Shown here in pieces: positions 52,680 to 62,379 of a stretch of 64,000 nt of DNA; position 1 is the stretch's first letter; the number at the start of each line of letters is the position of its first letter. Source of the stretch: Crambe crambe. Its lineage: Eukaryota; Porifera; Demospongiae; Poecilosclerida; Crambeidae. The stretch is from the NCBI GenBank assembly GCA_963924555.1, contig OZ004593.1:4274480-4338479 (forward strand), in the 5' to 3' direction. The translations under genes were made by a program, and so were the position numbers. The notes under the pieces are model-generated. The model ran no database searches. It was not told the DNA's origin and worked only from the letters and a program-made list of their open reading frames with translations.

Positions 52680-53884
52680 AACCCGTACAGTTAGCCAATT
52701 GGGCCTCACCAATTGTTGCCGTGTTGAAAAGTGATCAAAAGTCAGTGAGAATCTGTGGAGATTTCAAACAGACAGTTAATCCGGTATCCAAGCTGGACTG
52801 CTATCCTATACCAAAAGTGGAGGATCTTTTTGCTAGACTGGCAGGGGGAAAGTCCTTCACCAAGCTTGATCTTAGTCAAGCCTACCAGCAGCTACCCCTG
52901 GATGATCAGTTGAAGCAATACGCTGTGATCAACACACCAAAAGGATTATTCCGTTACACCCGGCTCCCCTATGGAATATCATCTGCACCAGGGATCTTCC
53001 AACGAGTAATGGACACAATTCTAAATGGAATCCCAGGAGTTGTGGTTTACTTGGACGACATTCTAGTCACTGGAGCCACAGCCCAGGACCACTTGAAGTC
53101 ATTGGAAGAGGTCCTTAAGAGGCTGGAAAAAGCAGGCCTCCGGGCCAAGAAAAAAAAATGCCAGTTTATGGCTCCATCAGTGACATATCTTGGTCATCTG
53201 ATTGACTCGGAAGGCCTACATCCGTTACCGGAGAAAGTGAAAGCAGTGGAAGCAGCACCACAGCCACAAAATGTACATCAGTTGAAGTCCTATCTAGGCT
53301 TGCTTACTTATTACAGTAAATTCCTCCCGAATATGTCAACCGTTTTAGCTCCACTTTATCGCCTGCTAAGGAGTGATGTAACCTGGGAGTGGAATGCCAA
53401 GGAGGAATCGGCCTTCAAAGCTTCAAAGGACCTCCTCACATCTGTGGGCTATGCCTCCCGTTCGCTTTCCAAGGCTGAAAGAAATTATTCACAGCTGGAA
53501 CGGGAGGGTCTTGCCTGTGTTTTTGGGATCAAACGATTCCGCCAGTACTTATTTGGACACCCTTTTGATCTCATCACGGATCACAAACCACTTCTCGCAC
53601 TACTCAATCAGCACAAGCCAACGTCATCCCAAGCATCCGGAAGGATTCGCCGTTGGTCACTATTCTTATCTTCCTATGAATATACCATCCAATTCCGGAA
53701 GACAGGGGCACATGCTAATGCAGACGCATTGAGCCGGCTGCCGTTGCCTGAAGCACCTGCGGAAGTCCCTGAGCCACCTGAAGTAGTCCTCCTCATGGAT
53801 CACCTAAGCGAGTCCCCAGTAACAGCATGTATGTATGTATCTAAATGCGATTCTACTACTATAACAGTGAATAGTATTTCTTAA
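52664..53884 (+). pseudogene. pol: reverse transcriptase and partial RNase H of gypsy 3
   Basis: Overlaps the protease frame by 16 bases in a different frame, and the segment that should link CPRF to LEPVQLANWASPIVAVLK is missing (about 25-30 residues). RT is otherwise complete: VRICGDFKQTVNP, FTKLDLSQAYQQLPLDDQLK with the first Asp, YGISSAPGIFQRVMD, and VVVYLDDILVTGAT with an intact Y-L-D-D, then the thumb TYLGHLIDSEGLHPLPEKVK. RNase H starts KASKDLLTS and jumps directly to VGYASRSLSKAERNYSQ, so the segment with the first catalytic Asp (C-D-A-S in gypsy 2) is deleted at about 53441. After SPVTA (53826) the sequence is unrelated. Confidence 0.87.
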
Positions 53885-54484
53885 TGCCCACCTAGCTAAT
53901 TGCTAGGACCTTATAACTAATGGCTAGGACCTTAAATTGAAAGGGACGGTTAGTCTAACAGGATTGATCAGAAACCTCACTTGTAAAACTTATCCTGTTG
54001 TTAGTATCCATGGTTTGAAAAAAAAAAGAATTGTTGCATTACTATGGTTACTGTTAAATTTTGGGTGTGCATCATTTGGAGTACTGGACAGTGTGTCTCA
54101 AACCATTACAATTATTCATGTATACTAGTACTTGTACTACAGGTATATTGTTCTTATTTACTGCTGGCCTGCTAGACTTGGTGACTCCATGGTAAAAAAT
54201 TAACCCTCTTATAGCTAGCTTCATACAGAGTTAACATGTATTCTATTTAAGCTAGCATGTTGTGCTCAATGTATCATTTCTTTTAGAGCTAGCTAGAGAT
54301 GGATGATCAAGGTTAGAATTTATTGGATCTAATTACATTTTAAATTGTTGCTTTCTTTATCAGAGATCGAGATACAGCTGAGTGATGATGACATGCTTTT
54401 AGGTAAATTCATCATGTTATTGTAGCTAGTCAAAAGTTATCAATTACAGCGTTATAACACATGTCCCATTCAGTGATTAGTAAT
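53885..54484. other. no recognisable gene
   Basis: Contains a GCTAGGACCTTA(TA/AA) direct repeat at about 53902 and 53923. No coding signature. Confidence 0.4.
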
Positions 54485-54599
54485 AGTTAGAACACGGTAG
54501 TCTGGTGATTATGGCCAATAAACAACCGAATCCGAGGGCGCAGCCCGAGGATAAGGTTGTTTATTTGGCTATAATCACCAGGACTACCGTGTTCTAACT
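54485..54599. mobile_element. palindromic element with ~43 bp arms
   Basis: AGTTAGAACACGGTAGTC... and its inverse ...GACTACCGTGTTCTAACT form arms of about 43 bases, with a GC-rich loop containing CCGAGGGCGCAGCCCGAGG, itself partly palindromic. No coding content; a small snap-back element. Confidence 0.82.
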
Positions 54600-55340
54600 G
54601 TTATATATCCCCAGGGCGCACGATTTCATTGGTCGGTCTGTAGCTAGAGCGTAGCTACCCCTTAGTTACGAAACAAAACGAAAACTCCTGCCATGGCTTG
54701 TCCCTGTCCTGTGATGTGCCGTTGTTCAGACGCCAACTCTAGCCTCGTGCTCTCAAGCAAGACTACGAACTACGAGGCTCCTCCCATGCTCACCACACCC
54801 AGCTATTAACGAGTTCCTCCACCCACGTTTTGTGTTTGCTAGCAACAGCGAAACTAGCGGAAGGTATGACGCCAAATACCAATGGGCCTTAGAAATAATT
54901 TCTTCTTGTGGAAAATTGCAAAAAAAAAAAAAGAAGTTTCCTTGTGACCCAGCACCAGATGACTTCTTCATTTTCCAACAATCAGCTATAAACTACCCAG
55001 AGACAGAAATAGATTCTTTAGTAATAGTTAATGACAATGTTATATACTGATCGTTAACTTCATAATCATCTTCTTCCAACAGTCAGCTATAAACTACCAA
55101 CATAATACAGAGACAGAAATAAACTCTTTAGTAATAGCTAGGTAATGACAATGTTATCTGATCATTATCTCATAGATTATCTTCATTATCATCTTCTTCC
55201 AACAGTCAGCTTCAGAAAACCTAAAACTGTTGTTATTCATAGCCTGGGGAACAGTGCGTTATGAGTCATAACGCACTTTACCCTAAGGGAGGGAATTTAT
55301 GACAGTAAGAGCACTTTTCTCTATGGGAGTAAATGTATTA
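54600..55340. other. weak coding-like fragments only
   Basis: A short plus frame from ATG at 54693 (MACPCPVMCRCSDANSSLVL) and another, 54832-55050, containing FPCDPAPDDFFIFQQSAIN look faintly coding but are not recognised. The motif CAGCTATAAACTACC..AGAGACAGAAATA occurs twice (54984 and 55084), a local ~100 bp duplication. Confidence 0.3.
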
Positions 55341-55567
55341 GGTGGGATATATTTATGCTTATAACTTAATGATTATAGAACTGATCATCATTGTTCTTAC
55401 AGGAGGTACAAAAAAAATAAACGAGAGAGAAAAAAAAAGAAGAGGAAAAGAAAGAGGAGGAAGAATCAACTACAAAAAAAAAATAAAAGTATGTAGCTAT
55501 AATAAGTCCATTAATTGCAAACTTAAAACTTTTAACAAAGCTGGTGATGACGATGAGCTGAATTCAC

Positions 55568-55670
55568 AAAAAAAGAAAAAAGTTAGTGATATTTTCCTTC
55601 TTCCATAATACGTAGCTAGCTGCTTCACAAAATTGGAATTCAGTAGTTTGCAGATTTTGGTTGAGGGGGA
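55568..55670 (+). repeat. dispersed repeat (pairs with 3050-3140)
   Basis: Shares the AAGAAAAAAGT, CCTTCTTCCATAAT and AATTCAGTA.TTTGCAGAT segments in order with 3056-3128, with an insertion of TACGTAGC in the middle. Confidence 0.55.
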
Positions 55671-56002
55671 ATTGCAAATTTGGCGATAAATGCCTATACA
55701 AACGTACGTTTTAAGCTACATGTCTCCATAATAAATGACTTTCTTATTTTCTTTACGCTGCAGATTCTGCAAGACTGAGCAGGCAAAGATATAGAGCCCT
55801 CCCTAAAGAATATTACATATTTAAGAAGATAGATAAACTTGTCATTGAAAAGAAATAAAATAATAATTATATTAACCTTCAAAATACTGCAGCGCCTATA
55901 GCAAAAAGCAATTGCACATTGTTGTCATGCATGTTGTGCATGTGCACAAGAAATTAATTTAAGAGCATGTACGTGCAATGAAATAGCATGCATGCAAGAG
56001 GT

Positions 56003-56050
56003 GCATGCCACGCCTACTTAGATAAGCATGCATGCCACGCCTACTTAGAT
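56003..56050 (+). repeat. 21 bp direct repeat, two copies
   Basis: GCATGCCACGCCTACTTAGAT at 56003-56023 and 56030-56050, 27 bp apart. Confidence 0.85.
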
Positions 56051-57278
56051 GAAGCGGTCACACCTACTGACAGCACAGTGAGCTCAAAGAAAAAGGATGG
56101 AAACAAGTAAGCACAAAAAATTTCTTCTAAATAAAAAGTTATGTAGGGATGGCTCTAAAATCTATGAATCGCAGCCTCCTATCGAAACAATCCCTACATT
56201 TATATCTTCTGCCTCTTGTGCCACTAAACGTAATTGGGAGGTGGTATCCATAGGGCTCCAATCCTCGATCCTCCAACAAAGACACCATACTAGTTGTATG
56301 ACTATTTTGGATATAGAAACAAGGATACTGAATATCAACTGATACAAGAAATAGATACTAGAATCACTATTTCAAGTGTAGGTTTATTGTACCAGCTACT
56401 CCTGTCAAGGTGTCTTCAGAGCTAGAAATGACATTTAAAGCAGGATTTGGTCAGACTGTAATATACTTCAGCTCCTAGAAATAAAGTAGTTTTGGCCAAA
56501 GGTGTCCATTCCAGAAGATTAGTAGTAGCTATTTCAGTCTCATACCCAAGCTGACAAATTTCCATCTTTTTTTTTTTAATATAGGCAAACGGATAAGTGC
56601 GATTTGTCAAGGCAAATGTTTTTAAACTGATTGTATACCCTTTTTTAGGGAAAAATGTAGGGTTAGGGATGACTATTGGAATGACTGTTTTAAGTTTGGC
56701 TTATTTTTTTAAAAAAATGAATTATACATAAATATCAAAAAAATGAATTAAAGTTAGCTTATGTTCCATGCAAGAGACAGGGAGAGCTGGTAGAGATAAT
56801 CAATTTCTGTCTCAGCTTAATCCTTACAAAGAAAAAGGCTTGAATCTCTGAAGAAACACTGGCATCTATGAATGACCTGTTGTCAGGTAAACCATAATTA
56901 CATGGTGTGCACTATTAGGAACCCTACATTTTTGCCTAGGGATGTAATTGAAGATTCTTACAATAACAATTAAAAATGAAACCTACAGCTCTATTGAAGA
57001 ATATCAAATCAGGAAGGGTGATGGATTCCTTGCTTTTCTCAGTCAAATGATATCAGTGGTAGCACGAAATTGTTCAGGCTACCATTTCAGACTGCGACAC
57101 TGCCAACATGTTCACGAACATAAAAACAAATATTGTATTGAAATAGCATAAACAGGTGAACAGGAAATATGCAACCAAAGGCTCTCCATTATTTTCAACA
57201 AGCAATTTTCAAAAACTGGAAGAAAATCGAAATGATTCAGAGGGAGAGGAAGATCGTGAATATGGATGTGATCTCAAC

Positions 57279-57283
<5 letters not shown>

Positions 57284-57313
<30 letters not shown>
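57284..57313. repeat. poly-A tract (30 A)
   Basis: Uninterrupted A run; could be the tail of an inserted retrocopy or simple sequence. Confidence 0.85.
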
Positions 57314-57315
<2 letters not shown>

Positions 57316-57486
57316 AAAACAAAACATCATGGTAACAAGAACAAGATGGTTATAAGAGGAACTACAAGGTTCAGACAAAATGGACTTACAGTTTCAATTA
57401 CATAAATATTACTAGGTATATTTACATCCTAGTGACTACCTCGTCACAAGGATACACACAATCCATCTGCAGTTATTTTAGTGAAA

Positions 57487-57902
57487 GCAGTGGGAAGCAT
57501 TGGGTTACCTATGATAGGCAGTTCCGGAAGGAGGCTCTAGCACGAAAAGATCTGTCACTGCCTCTACAATGAAGCCTTCACGGGGAAGGCACGCTCAATT
57601 GCCAGGTGGAATTTCTGCCTCCAAAATGACCACATTGCAGCGGCATGCCTTCAGAATCCCAATCGACCTATACTACAGGCTGGTTCCCAGACCTCTCAGC
57701 CTGGCAAGGCCCTTCTCCAGTCCCACAACAATTTTCCCAACCATACAATGCCCAGGTGGAAATCTGCTGGCAGTTTAATGACATCACCATAGCTATAGTG
57801 GATGTCGGGGCGGTGGAATACCCTCAAAGGCTTAATATCCTGATCTGGAGCCAATCTCCACTGAGACCTCAACACAAGCTACCTCCACGGCTGGCCTATT
57901 AA
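57487..57902 (+). pseudogene. Gag-like fragment of a tyrosine-recombinase/DIRS-type retroelement
   Basis: Frame one reads KHWVTYDRQFRKEALARKDL. After a frame break near 57560, the next gives LYNEAFTGKARSIARWNFCL and QNDHIAAACLQNPNRPI; a further frame gives SQPYNAQVEICWQFND. The H-W-V-x-Y-D-x-x-F-R ... L-Y-N-x-x-F-T-G-x-A-R ... C-L-Q-x-D-H pattern, then E-I-C-x-x-F-N, is one I recall from multicopy sponge and cnidarian Gag-like ORFs next to tyrosine recombinases. Fragments of the same ORF lie at 20401 and 62462. A link to the recombinase at 50 kb is inference. Confidence 0.42.
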
Positions 57903-58659
57903 TACATGAAATTTGTGCTGGTAAAATTGTAGTAAGAGCAAGGGATTCAAGGCCCGGTAATGGAAAAATAACTTGAAACTGAACAATGAAAAACTATTCC
58001 ATCAGTCCTCTTGCCAACGTTGAATTTATCAGTGAAGAAAGTTTTTGGAGGTAATGAAACGGTCGTGATTCTTAAATGAGGGCATAATGCAATGAAGGTG
58101 AGGGAAATCTAAGGTCCTATAAACTCCAAGCTTTAATAAATCACAAAATATTTCATTAAAAGGAATTGGTACACTGGTACTAAAGAAGAAAACCAGGTGG
58201 GTGTTGTAACTGGAGTGGTTATGGGGTTGGCAAAATCTACATTAGTGCAATGCAAGAGGTGGAAACATGCACCACTTGCTTGGCTCCCTCCATTATCACT
58301 TCCAACAAATCATGATCCGTGCAGCTAAGCTGCAGCCATCTGCATCTCCAACTACAAACACAGATGTAACGACTCCATATAATCCTAATAAATTTGCAGA
58401 AGAACTTTTACAGAGCATCAAGGAAATGCCAATATAAGGGTTATTACATTCAGGTCTTTCGCTGCATTATTTGAACCTACCATATATGAACAGTACAAGT
58501 CAACAATCAAGACTAAAAGGGGTATTTTTCAAGCCATGAAAGATAAAATCTAAATTTGGGTTGTTACAGGCACAGCTGTAACGCTGAAAGTGATGAAAAT
58601 GTCATAAGACCCTTGTCATTCTGAAAGTAACTTAAAAGGAGTTTTTTTAGTGGTTGGAC

Positions 58660-58810
58660 ACCTTGGACAAAGTACAGTTGGATACTTTGAACAAAAAGGA
58701 TGAGGATGGTTGGACAAAGAGAATGAGGAAGTTGGACAAAGAGGATGAGGATGGTTGGATAAAGAGGATGAGGACGGTTGGATAATGAGGATGAGGACGA
58801 TTGGACACCT
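58660..58810 (+). repeat. minisatellite, about 24 bp unit, five to six copies
   Basis: Repeats of a unit like GGTTGGACAAAGAGGATGAGGA with substitutions (GGATAAAGAGG, GGATAATGAGG). Encodes an acidic Trp/Lys/Asp peptide in one frame, but with stops on both sides. Confidence 0.8.
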
Positions 58811-59850
58811 CAGACTAAGAGGTAAATGCTATTTAAACTCTAGGTTAACAGAAAGTGGGGCCACTTCCCAGCCATAAGGTCGTGCGCATGCGTAGTCTCA
58901 CATGAGCACAGACTAGCACATACAATTTCTCAACTTAAACTGTGTAAGGATTACATATGTGATTACATTGTTTAGGATGCCTAAGACTAAGAAGGGCTCG
59001 AGGACACTTTCAACGATGAATAAAGCAGCTACTTTAGGAGTACTTCTATGAGTAATTTTAGAGGTAGGATTTTTGTAGGAGTGAAAAAAAATCACCTGGT
59101 GATAGTACCAGATGCTATAAACAGTGTGAAGCTTACAAGTGACACCAGGTGCAACTAGTTTTCAGGATTGTTTCGAATTCAGTCAGCAAGGAATTCCATT
59201 ATATGAACATAGAATTTAAACAAAATCAGTAATGATAATTAAACATTAGCAGCAATGCCAGTAAAAAATTTATGGAATGCTGAATCCGTAATAATGAAAA
59301 AATGTACACTTGGACAATAAATTATAAATACAAATATGAAAAAAAACATATAGTAGGATTTTTTTGTACCTTCTTCTTACCTTAGTTGATCCCATACTGT
59401 ATTGATGCACACCTATCCATCCTCGGATGTCGAACAGACTCCGCACTGAATTCTGGTAAAGTGTCGTTCACAATGTCAAAATTTCATAATAAGGAGGCGC
59501 ACACTTTTGCTGCGATAGTAATGAGTGGATGGCCAACGGATGGAGAAGGGGATGATGGGGGCTGGTAAGTGCGATTTGTCAAGGCAATGTTTTGAAACTT
59601 ATTGTATACCTTTTTTAGGGAAGAATGTGGATTGACTTTTTTAAGTTTATCGTATTATTTAAAAAAATGAATTACAGTCGGAGAAACACTTGCCTCAGAT
59701 ACAGAACACGCTCTCGAACAAAAAAAAAGAAAAAAAGAGCACGTGTAGACGTAGATATAAACGTTTCGTGTGCTGTGTGATTATTATTATTTTGTATGTA
59801 TGAGTAATTTTTAAATGTAATTTACAAAACAACAAAACTTCGTGTTGTAG
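58811..59850. other. no recognisable gene
   Basis: No conserved frame. A TTTAAGTTT.(A/T)CGTATTATTT..AAAAAATGAATTA stretch near 59640-59670 resembles sequence near 10613-10660 and 56690-56750, another small dispersed repeat. Confidence 0.4.
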
Positions 59851-60595
59851 GATCAATGCTGACCAACGAAAGAAGCTCCACCCTTTCCTCAACAACAATG
59901 CCGTAACTCTCCAAGACTGCCAAATCAAAGAGTCCAGAGAAGGGCAGAAGATGGAGGTGATAATCAAGAAGTCCACTCGTATTCTTCAATCTCCAAGATC
60001 CATCACCATCTCAGATGATGACAGTGATGATAGTGCACCCTCTTCAACTATCACCTTATCACAATTGTACACCACTGAAAACTATCAACGGGTCAGTGTC
60101 GACATCGAAGTCCTCATTCCAGATATTGGAGACACAGTTGAATCGGGCAGTGACTCAGACTCTGAAAAAGAAGGATGTGAACTGCACAACGTGCAAATTA
60201 TTGGTATCCCAACCCTCAATTCATACAAATCCTGTTTAAGCTGTAAGGCGAGGGTTGAGCCATCCACCCCACCACTCGGCAGGTGCTTGAAATGCTCCAT
60301 GCTACAACACTTTGACATGTGTCCTGAGCAAATGTCTGCAAAATTATCTTCAAGCCTCTTGGGAATATACAACTTCACGTCAATTGCAGGGTACCCAGGA
60401 GGTGGAGCAGGAGGGATGGGACGAGGAGAAGGAGGGATGGGAAGAGAAGGAAGAGGAATTGAAAGGGGAAAAGGTGGAGGGGTGGAAGGAGGGGTAGGAA
60501 GAGGAGGAGCAGAAAGGGGAAGAGGAAAGAGGGGTGAAGGGGGAATCCTTTTTACACATACAAATGTAAGTTACGATGTACACACTGTACATTGA
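59851..60595 (+). CDS. OB-fold/zinc-ribbon exon with RG-rich C-terminal tail
   Basis: The frame is open from a splice-acceptor-like TTGTAG at 59845-59850: INADQRKKLHPFLNNNAVTL, QDCQIKESREGQKMEVIIKK, then TRILQSPRSI. This suits the start of an OB-fold in replication-protein-A-like proteins (V-x-L-x-N/D-C ... L/M-E-V-I). An acidic linker follows, with SDDDSDDSAPSS and SGSDSDSEKEG. Then NSYKSCLSCKARVEPSTPPL with GRCLKCSMLQHFDMCPEQ: two CxxC pairs forming a zinc ribbon, as in RPA-type single-strand binding domains. From about 60390 the sequence switches to GYPGGGAGGMGRGEGG-type RG repeats, the dispersed purine module, and ends at TGA 60593-60595. The junction with the module suggests a fused, probably aberrant, C-terminus. 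Multicopy in sponges as I recall; perhaps transposon-borne. Confidence 0.45.
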
Positions 60596-60600
60596 ATATT
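60395..60600 (+). repeat. GGA-rich (RG-type) module with shared right flank
   Basis: Purine-rich block followed by CAAATGTAAGTTACGATGTA and CACTGTACATTGAATATTTC, matching 25797-26035 block for block. Confidence 0.65.
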
Positions 60601-60685
60601 TCATAACCTATGGAAGTAAACATTATTTATAATGTAAGTTATAAGTCATGATTGAGTTATTATGATGTACGTACATAGACCTATA

Positions 60686-60710
60686 TATAATATATATATA
60701 TATATATAGA
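60686..60710. repeat. (TA)n microsatellite
   Basis: TATA repeats of roughly 24 bases. Confidence 0.75.
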
Positions 60711-60968
60711 TGTGAAACTTCATTAAAAATCAAATTTAAAAATCAAATGAGGGCTAAAAGGGAAGCAGTGTGTACCAAAGGCAATCACACATTCGAGAGC
60801 CAATTCTGACAGCACGAGGCACATTATTCTCTCTGATGACAAAGAATACTGACCATACAGTGTCATATTTGGAGAAGCTCATTTTAGAAACAACTTCACA
60901 GTATTCTTGGATTCAAAGGAGCTAACTGTATGAAAATGTGCTATTTCACTTAAATTATAGAACTTTAT

Positions 60969-61211
60969 GTGGGCATTGATGTGGGGGGAGGGGAGGTTTT
61001 GGGAGAAGATTTACACTTAGACACGAATGGTGATATCATTGAAGAAAGCAATCGTACTTACACTTGGCTGAATGAAATGATATGTGAAGGATTGTCTAGC
61101 ATGAGAATAGAAGAGGTTCTTCCGAAGATAAAATTACCTCTTGATACATCTGTGTTACACAGGTATAGCACAGATCGAAGTAAGCAAAGATTCTCTCAGT
61201 TATCTATATAG
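60969..61211 (+). other. unrecognised ORF
   Basis: 80 codons; EESNRTYTWLNEMICEGLSS and RIEEVLPKIKLPLDTSVLHR look like a real protein segment. No motif named. Ends at TAG 61209-61211 before a repeat shared with 21295-21360. Confidence 0.28.
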
Positions 61212-61344
61212 ATTGCAGTAGTAAACATTTCTCTCAGATGCCTAGACTGCAGTATTACCACTGATTTTCATCTCTAGTATTATTTCTATCATCATTGATC
61301 TGAACTGAGATTTGGCGTACCATGTCTGTCTGTCTATATATTTA

Positions 61345-61420
61345 GAAAGTAGGTTTATGATGATTACACTTTTTGTATTTGTAACAGAGTGAAGATGTGA
61401 ATGTGACAGAGCCACTAATA
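61345..61420 (+). repeat. dispersed repeat (pairs with 21297-21365)
   Basis: Same orientation; AGTAGGTTTATGATGATTAC and GTGAAGATGTGAATGTGACA match 21297 onward. Only one unit of the 26 bp repeat is present here. Confidence 0.65.
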
Positions 61421-61607
61421 TGAATCTATACACTAGCTAATACATGGTACATCTATGCAAAGAGTTCTTTTGGAAACAAGAGTGTTCCCATTTATGGCCA
61501 GTTCTGAAAAGGGCAGTGGAAGCAATTTACATTAATAAAAAAAAAAAGACTTGAAGACAGATTCTATTTTTTGATAAGAGGTAGCTAATGCTAGATTGAT
61601 TTGTTTT

Positions 61608-62010
61608 AGAGGACGTAAAAGGAGTGCTAAGAGTGGACTTACACTTTCTGCTGTTGAAATGTATAATGTTCCTAAATCTACTTTATCTGATCGTATTACT
61701 GGGACTTAACAGTAGCTGAGGAGGAGGAATTGAATAGGTTGTGCCTCCATTGGCTATCCCCGTACCAGGAAGAATGTGCTAGCATTGGTACAGCATATGA
61801 TAGATGCCTAAGGTAACGGATGGTGGTCAAGATTTAGAGCAAGAAATCCAAAGGTCACCTTACATTCTGCCGTGCCTTTGTCTCTTGCGAGGGCACGAGC
61901 CATGGATCATAATGTAATCGAGAAGGATTTACTAGAACACACTCTTATCGATAATAATGTGATGGATAAACCCTCATTAATTTTTAATTGTGATAATCCC
62001 CCTAAATTGT
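61608..62010 (+). pseudogene. pogo/Tigger-type transposase with psq HTH, frameshifted
   Basis: RGRKRSAKSGLTLSAVEMYN with VPKSTLSDRITG is a psq-type helix-turn-helix (61608-61705). Next, in another frame, ASIGYPRTRKNVLALVQHMI; then WWSRFRARNPKVTLHSAVPL (about 61832-61890) and SLARARAMDHNVIEKDLLEH, fitting the CENP-B-type second HTH (R-F-x-x-R-x-P/N). Ends MDKPSLIFNCDNPPKL where a DDE_1 transposase would continue into its D-E-T-G block. At least two frame breaks and a lost catalytic core. The domain order differs from the element at 33-34 kb, so this is a second pogo-group lineage. Confidence 0.62.
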
Positions 62011-62379
62011 ACACATTTGCAGACTGCAGTAATGGAAGCATCAGGAATAGAGACCCAATCATCCTCGTTATTCAAAGTGGTGTTAGCCATGCAACTTTCC
62101 GAACAGAAGAGAAGAGGAATCATTTCACGAGTCGATGCCTAGCCAACAATACATACATTATTAGTACCTTGTATACTCTTTGTCACTACTAAGGGTATGC
62201 CAACAGCTGAAAATTTAAGTGATCGATGTAATTCAGCTTTTATGCAAGCACCCTTATGAAGAGTATGAAAAGTATACATCAGCTGAGGTGGCCTCAAAAA
62301 TGAGTATAGGACATCCTCCATTTACACCAAACCTGTTGCATTGATGGTAAGACAATGTTAATCACAATCACTGACATTT

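Larger units (their letters stand above)
51179..53830 (+). mobile_element. Ty3/gypsy retrotransposon 3 (LTR, gag, protease, RT, part of RNase H)
   Basis: Plus-strand element with a 5' LTR, PBS, and Gag/protease/RT frames related to gypsy 2. It breaks off after VVLLMDHLSESPVTA (about 53828), where gypsy 2 continues into integrase. No integrase, polypurine tract or 3' LTR follows. Two deletions are visible inside (see the protease/RT and RNase H entries). Dead copy, but long stretches remain open, so younger than most elements here. Confidence 0.88.
56980..58600 (+). repeat. repeat block B (related to 21540-24020 and 62380-64000)
   Basis: Shares the AATATCAAATCAGGAAGGGT start and the CCATTATTTTCAACAA, AAGAGCAAGGGATTCAAGG and TTGCCAACGTTGAATTTATC pieces with block A. 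Shares GGGTTATTACATTCAGGTCTTTC and AAATTTGGGTTGTTACAGGC (58562) with block C (63690, 63800). Contains the Gag-like fragment below. Confidence 0.6.
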
